A stretch of 10,456 bases of DNA from Winogradskyella sp. (GTDB lineage Bacteria > Bacteroidota > Bacteroidia > Flavobacteriales > Flavobacteriaceae): contig JASBSE010000625.1 of the NCBI GenBank assembly GCA_030149115.1, forward strand, positions 1 through 10,456, written 5' to 3'. The number at the start of each line of letters is the position of its first letter. Position 1 is the first letter of the stretch. Under the pieces are notes generated by a model. That model did not search any database. It was given only the letters and a program-made list of their open reading frames with translations, and was not told the DNA's origin. Below are positions 7,337 through 10,456 of this stretch, one piece after another. The position numbers and the translations under genes are program-made.

Positions 7337-8089
7337 ATGAAGGCTATAATCATTGACGACGAAAAGCGCGCAAGACATTTATTGTCTAATTTAATAACAG
7401 AACATTGCCCAAGCATAGAAGAGATTAATGAAGCTTCAGATTTAAAGTCTGGTGTAGATTTAATTAAAACAGAGCATCCAGATATCGTGTTTTTAGATAT
7501 TGAAATGCCCAACCAATCAGGTTTAGATATTTTAGAATATTTCCCTAATCAAATTGATTTTAAAATCATTTTTGTAACAGCATATAACCAATATGCAATA
7601 GAAGCTTTTAAACTTTCGGCAGTAGATTACTTACTTAAACCTGTTGATATTACAGAACTTAAAGAAGCGGTTACAAAAGCAAAAGAAGCTATAGAAGCCA
7701 ACAATTTAAGTGGTCAATTAAATAAGTTACGTGACTCTTTAAGGCAACTATCAATGGATAAAATTGCTTTAGAAATTCCTAAAGGCATTCTTTTTGCATC
7801 GCATAACGATATTGTTTATTTTGAGGCAGATGGTATGTATACCAACGTACAATTGGTAGAAGGAAAGCAAAAAACCATTTGCAAACCGTTAAAGCATTTT
7901 GTAGAGCAATTATCTAAAAACGCTATGTTTTTTAAGTGTCATCGTTCGTATTTAATCAACTTAAAATATGTTGAAGAATTAGTGAAAGACGATGGTGATT
8001 ATCTATTGATGAGTAATCAAAAACGTATTCCTATTTCTAAGTCAAAACGCGATCAGTTTCTTGAAGTGGTCAAGGAAACTTTTATGTGA
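7337..8089 (+). CDS. LytTR-family response regulator
   Basis: This 250-residue cytoplasmic transcription factor is the partner of the kinase just upstream; the gap is 3 bases, so they are surely one operon. The receiver domain (about residues 1-120) has the acidic pair D7/D8, phospho-acceptor D54 in VFLDIEMP, T81 and K101 (YLLKPVD), all the residues needed for phosphorylation. A linker of about 25 residues, helical in appearance, leads to a LytTR DNA-binding domain (about 145-248) with the family hallmarks IVYFEADGMYTNVQL, FFKCHRSYLINL (198-209) and RIPISKSKRDQF. LytTR proteins bind paired 9-base direct repeats about one helical turn apart. Exactly such a pair lies 6 bases after this gene's stop codon, before the exported-protein gene, which makes that gene its likely target. 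The start is fixed by the position of the receiver's first strand. Confidence 0.95.
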   Translation: MKAIIIDDEKRARHLLSNLITEHCPSIEEINEASDLKSGVDLIKTEHPDIVFLDIEMPNQSGLDILEYFPNQIDFKIIFVTAYNQYAIEAFKLSAVDYLLKPVDITELKEAVTKAKEAIEANNLSGQLNKLRDSLRQLSMDKIALEIPKGILFASHNDIVYFEADGMYTNVQLVEGKQKTICKPLKHFVEQLSKNAMFFKCHRSYLINLKYVEELVKDDGDYLLMSNQKRIPISKSKRDQFLEVVKETFM

Positions 8090-8094
8090 TTTTC

Positions 8095-8124
8095 ATTCAG
8101 AAAGAAATTAGAGCTATTCAGAAA
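8095..8124 (+). promoter_or_regulatory. Candidate LytTR operator: two 9-base direct repeats
   Basis: ATTCAGAAA occurs at 8095-8103 and again, identically, at 8116-8124. The 12-base spacer gives a 21-base period, two helical turns on one DNA face. The LytTR regulators AgrA and ComE bind 9-base direct repeats with this spacing. The right copy ends 8 bases before the TTG of the -33 box, an activator-like position. The assignment to the adjacent regulator is inference. Confidence 0.5.
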
Positions 8125-8132
8125 AAAGCAAA

Positions 8133-8162
8133 TTGAAAACCTTAAATGTAGTAGTTGCTTTG
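8133..8162 (+). promoter_or_regulatory. Bacteroidota-type promoter of the T9SS cargo gene
   Basis: The -33 element TTG (8133-8135) is separated by 19 bases from TTGCTTTG (8155-8162), which differs from the -7 consensus TAnnTTTG at one position. The expected transcription start is near 8166, leaving a leader of about 28 bases before the ATG at 8194. The imperfect -7 box suits a promoter that needs an activator. Confidence 0.55.
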
Positions 8163-8193
8163 TAGTTGAAAATAAAAATAAATCTCAACTACA

Positions 8194-10257
8194 ATGAAAA
8201 AAACATTACTCTTATTTACAACCTACCTATGTTTGGGTGTGTCTGCAATTTTTGCTCAAAATGTTAACATTCCAGATTTCAACTTTAAAAATTATTTATT
8301 AAATAATACAGCAATTAATACAAATTCTGATTCGGAAATTTCTGTTGCAGAAGCGCAAGCTTTTACAGGAACCATATCGGCAACATCTTTAGGTATTACA
8401 GATTTAACAGGAATTGAAGCTTTTGTAAACCTAACTATATTAGAAGTACATTCAAATATCCTATCATCATTAGATGTTAGTAATAACACTAGTTTAACAC
8501 GATTACATTGTGCAAATAACCAAATAACCACGATAGATATTAGCGGTATTCCGACATTAAATCAAATTCATTGTCAAAATAATCAGTTGGTAGAATTAAA
8601 TTTAGCTAATGGGAACAATGCTAATTTTTTATACATGAAATCTTACGGAAACCCAAATTTAACTTGTATTCAACATGATGCTAATTACACACCATCGTAT
8701 ACTAATGCTGGTCAGTATGCACAAGGATGGACAAGAGATGCAAACTCTAGTTATTCTTCTACCTGTAATTATGGACCTGTTTATGTAGATGCTAATGCTT
8801 CTGGAGCTAATGACGGAAGCTCGTGGATTGATGCTTATACAACAATTGATGCAGCATTGGCTGTAGCTGGTCCAAATAGAAAAATATGGGTAGCTAAAGG
8901 TGTTTATAAGCCTTCAGCTCAAAACACGCCTTTAGAAATAAATGATACTAGTATTGCTATTTTTGGTGGATTTGATGGTACTGAAACTCAATTATCAGAT
9001 AGAGATTTAACACTAATAAATACAACTAATGCAACTGTTATTACAGGTGATATGAATGGTGATGATGTTGATGGTGATTTTACATCTAATAAATCTGATA
9101 ATGCAGATAGATTAATTGTAGTTGATGCTACAAACATTACGATTGATGGTTTTATTTTAGAAAATATTTACGATACATCTAGTAACGCGCTTACTGAAGA
9201 TAATGGTGTTATTTATTCAAAATATTATGGTGCTTCAACTTGGATTGAAAACCTAAGCATAAAAAACTGTAGCTTTAAAAATAACTATAGTAATGATTTT
9301 TTAATTAAAGGAACTGGCTTAAAAGAAAACTTCAAACTTTACAACGTAAGCTTTACAAATAATGTAAGTACTGGACAAAGTATTATTTTATTTTATACAG
9401 ATCGCTTTAATAATATTTATGCAGATTTTTCTAACGTACTGTTTGCTGATAATGAAACCAAGTTTTCTGTTATCAATGCATATAGAATTCCTGATGGTTC
9501 ATTTACCAACTACAGAGACTTAGATTTAATAATATCTAATTCATCTTTTATTAATAATAATGTAGTAAACGTCAATAATACATCTTATGGTCAGGCTATT
9601 ATCATGGGTTCTGATAATACTAGAGGACACTTAGAGATAAATAACTCTATCTTTTTTGGCAATACGTTAAATGGAGTTTATGCAGATAGAGATATTTCTT
9701 ATGGTACTCAGGGAAATCATTATGAATTAGTAATTAATAATTCAATAACTCAAATCACAAACAACGGAGGAGCATCAGGAGCTTTTGCAGCACCATCATT
9801 TACTAATGTTCAAGATTTAGACCCAAATATAGTATCTCTTAATTTAAGTGCAGATTATAAACCAACAGCAAGTTCATCTTACATTATAGACCAAGGAGAC
9901 AATACTTTATACGATACTGCTTTATTTGGTGATTTAGATTTATCAGGTAATGATAGAATATTTAACACTACGATAGACTTAGGTGCTTACGAGTATAATT
10001 CTACATTGGGAATTGATGATGTTTCTTTAAATACAAATTCAGTAAAACTATACCCAAATCCTGTAAGTGACAGGTTATTTATTAAGTCTACAGAGCAAAT
10101 TGAAGACATATCCATTTACAATATTAAGGGTCAGCTTATAAAGCAAGCTATTGAAACTACAAATGGTATTGATATATCTGTATTACCTTCAGGATTATAC
10201 ATGATCCAAATCAAAACCTCTAACAATACTATTAATCAGAAGTTCCTTAAGGGCTAA
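8194..10257 (+). CDS. T9SS-exported protein with EF-hand-like loop, LRRs and beta-helix-like region
   Basis: This 687-residue exported protein has a signal peptide (residues 1-22, ending AIFAQ). An EF-hand-like loop follows at 42-53 (N42, N44, D46, I49, E53). Short leucine-rich repeats span about 61-147 (ISDL-like, LDVSNNTSLTRLHCANNQ, IDISGIPTLNQIHCQNNQ). A linker contains two cysteines (158, 191). From 196 onward a region starts VYVDANASGANDGSSW, typical of right-handed parallel beta-helix proteins, with repeated I/V-N-N-S strands and an acidic DMNGDDVDGD stretch (286-295). The end (619-687) is a type A T9SS sorting domain: LYPNPVSDRLFIKS, ISIYNIKGQLIK, LPSGLYMIQIKT. It should cross the outer membrane by T9SS and be released or attached at the surface. 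No catalytic residues could be assigned, so adhesin, polysaccharide binding or lyase-like roles all remain open. Its own promoter and the putative LytTR operator lie upstream. Confidence 0.9.
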   Translation: MKKTLLLFTTYLCLGVSAIFAQNVNIPDFNFKNYLLNNTAINTNSDSEISVAEAQAFTGTISATSLGITDLTGIEAFVNLTILEVHSNILSSLDVSNNTSLTRLHCANNQITTIDISGIPTLNQIHCQNNQLVELNLANGNNANFLYMKSYGNPNLTCIQHDANYTPSYTNAGQYAQGWTRDANSSYSSTCNYGPVYVDANASGANDGSSWIDAYTTIDAALAVAGPNRKIWVAKGVYKPSAQNTPLEINDTSIAIFGGFDGTETQLSDRDLTLINTTNATVITGDMNGDDVDGDFTSNKSDNADRLIVVDATNITIDGFILENIYDTSSNALTEDNGVIYSKYYGASTWIENLSIKNCSFKNNYSNDFLIKGTGLKENFKLYNVSFTNNVSTGQSIILFYTDRFNNIYADFSNVLFADNETKFSVINAYRIPDGSFTNYRDLDLIISNSSFINNNVVNVNNTSYGQAIIMGSDNTRGHLEINNSIFFGNTLNGVYADRDISYGTQGNHYELVINNSITQITNNGGASGAFAAPSFTNVQDLDPNIVSLNLSADYKPTASSSYIIDQGDNTLYDTALFGDLDLSGNDRIFNTTIDLGAYEYNSTLGIDDVSLNTNSVKLYPNPVSDRLFIKSTEQIEDISIYNIKGQLIKQAIETTNGIDISVLPSGLYMIQIKTSNNTINQKFLKG

Positions 10258-10276
10258 GTTGATGCTACTTCAACTT
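10256..10276 (+). other. Small hairpin overlapping the cargo gene's stop codon
   Basis: AAGTTGA (10256-10262) pairs with TCAACTT (10270-10276) around a 7-base loop. The left arm includes the last two bases of the TAA stop. There is no T-run, so it is not a terminator by itself. It may stabilise the mRNA end ahead of the true terminator. Confidence 0.4.
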
Positions 10277-10281
10277 GATTT

Positions 10282-10309
10282 AGCGCTCACTTTTGTGGGC
10301 GCTTTTTTT
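10282..10309 (+). terminator. Rho-independent terminator of the T9SS cargo gene
   Basis: AGCGCTCAC (10282-10290) pairs with GTGGGCGCT (10295-10303) with one wobble around a TTTT loop, and seven T's (10303-10309) follow. The stem core resembles the one after the DUF4870 gene (CGCTCAC/GTGGGCG in both). Confidence 0.93.
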
Positions 10310-10318
10310 ATGAACAAA

Positions 10319-10349
10319 AAAAAGGCTTACCATTACAGTAAGCCTTTTT
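10319..10349. terminator. Bidirectional terminator between cargo gene and dnaN
   Basis: A perfect 12-base stem, AAAAAGGCTTAC (10319-10330) with GTAAGCCTTTTT (10338-10349), surrounds a 7-base loop. Eight A's on the left (10316-10323) and five T's on the right give a U-tract in both directions. The better U-tract is on the - strand, so it mainly ends dnaN transcription and backs up the terminator at 10282-10309. Confidence 0.92.
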
Positions 10350-10386
10350 AATAAGTAAATGTTGAAATAGCAATATTATTATAAGC

Positions 10387-10456
10387 TTAGTTATTTAGCA
10401 TTACTGGCATTACTAGCATAGTTACATGCTCACCTTCATCTAACCCATCAACTGGA
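10387..10456 (-). CDS. dnaN: DNA polymerase III beta subunit (sliding clamp), C-terminal fragment
   Basis: Read on the - strand, the last bases of the window encode a 22-residue tail, PVDGLDEGEHVTMLVMPVML followed by NN and a TAA stop at 10389-10387. The gene continues beyond the window. The ending V-T-x-L-V-M-P-V-M-L matches the C-terminal strand of the beta clamp, which in E. coli ends with MPMRL, and from memory flavobacterial DnaN proteins end in MPVMLNN. The clamp is a ring dimer that tethers DNA polymerase III to DNA. The gene converges on the exported-protein gene, with a shared bidirectional hairpin between them. Identification rests on few residues, but they are distinctive. Confidence 0.75.
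   Translation of the reverse strand, partial: PVDGLDEGEHVTMLVMPVMLNN

Noticed and set aside
8461..8640. LRR block of the exported protein as a DNA tandem repeat or CRISPR-like array
   Set aside because: The repetition is at protein level only; the DNA copies are divergent and there are no constant repeats with unique spacers.

Overview
The window looks like a chromosomal segment of a member of the Bacteroidota, most likely a marine-type Flavobacteriaceae. The evidence is AT-rich DNA, no recognisable Shine-Dalgarno sequences before the start codons, -7 boxes of the Bacteroidota TAnnTTTG type, a secreted protein with a type IX secretion (T9SS) C-terminal sorting domain, and a LytS/LytTR two-component pair with a Reg_prop/Y_Y_Y sensor. 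Species cannot be named from the sequence alone. All complete genes are on the + strand; only the last 70 bases carry a - strand gene.

Left region (1-914): the C-terminal end of an RND efflux permease, an approximately 95-base imperfect palindromic intergenic repeat, a short PII-like protein, a DUF2892 (YgaP-like) two-helix membrane protein, and a terminator. The PII-like gene beside an RND pump recalls the known association of non-canonical PII proteins with heavy-metal RND pumps.

Middle region (915-4333): a complete pyruvate, phosphate dikinase gene (ppdK) with a strong terminator, then a single-gene DUF4870 membrane protein with its own terminator. These are ordinary housekeeping-type genes.

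Right region (4334-10309): a periplasmic beta-propeller sensor kinase of the LytS type and a LytTR response regulator, separated by 3 bases. About 100 bases downstream lies a large T9SS-exported protein that combines an EF-hand-like loop, leucine-rich repeats and a beta-helix-like region. The intergenic gap before the exported protein holds two identical 9-base repeats (ATTCAGAAA) with a 12-base spacer. That is the architecture LytTR regulators bind, and it sits just upstream of a good Bacteroidota promoter (TTG-N19-TTGCTTTG). I infer a compact sense-and-express cassette in which the kinase senses something in the periplasm and the regulator switches on the adjacent surface or secreted protein. 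This is the most interesting part of the window.

Right end (10310-10456): a bidirectional terminator hairpin and the C-terminal 22 codons of a convergent - strand gene, recognised as dnaN (DNA polymerase III beta clamp). No gene-free stretch exceeds 300 bases. The longest gaps (about 160 bases or less) hold terminators, promoters and the palindromic repeat.
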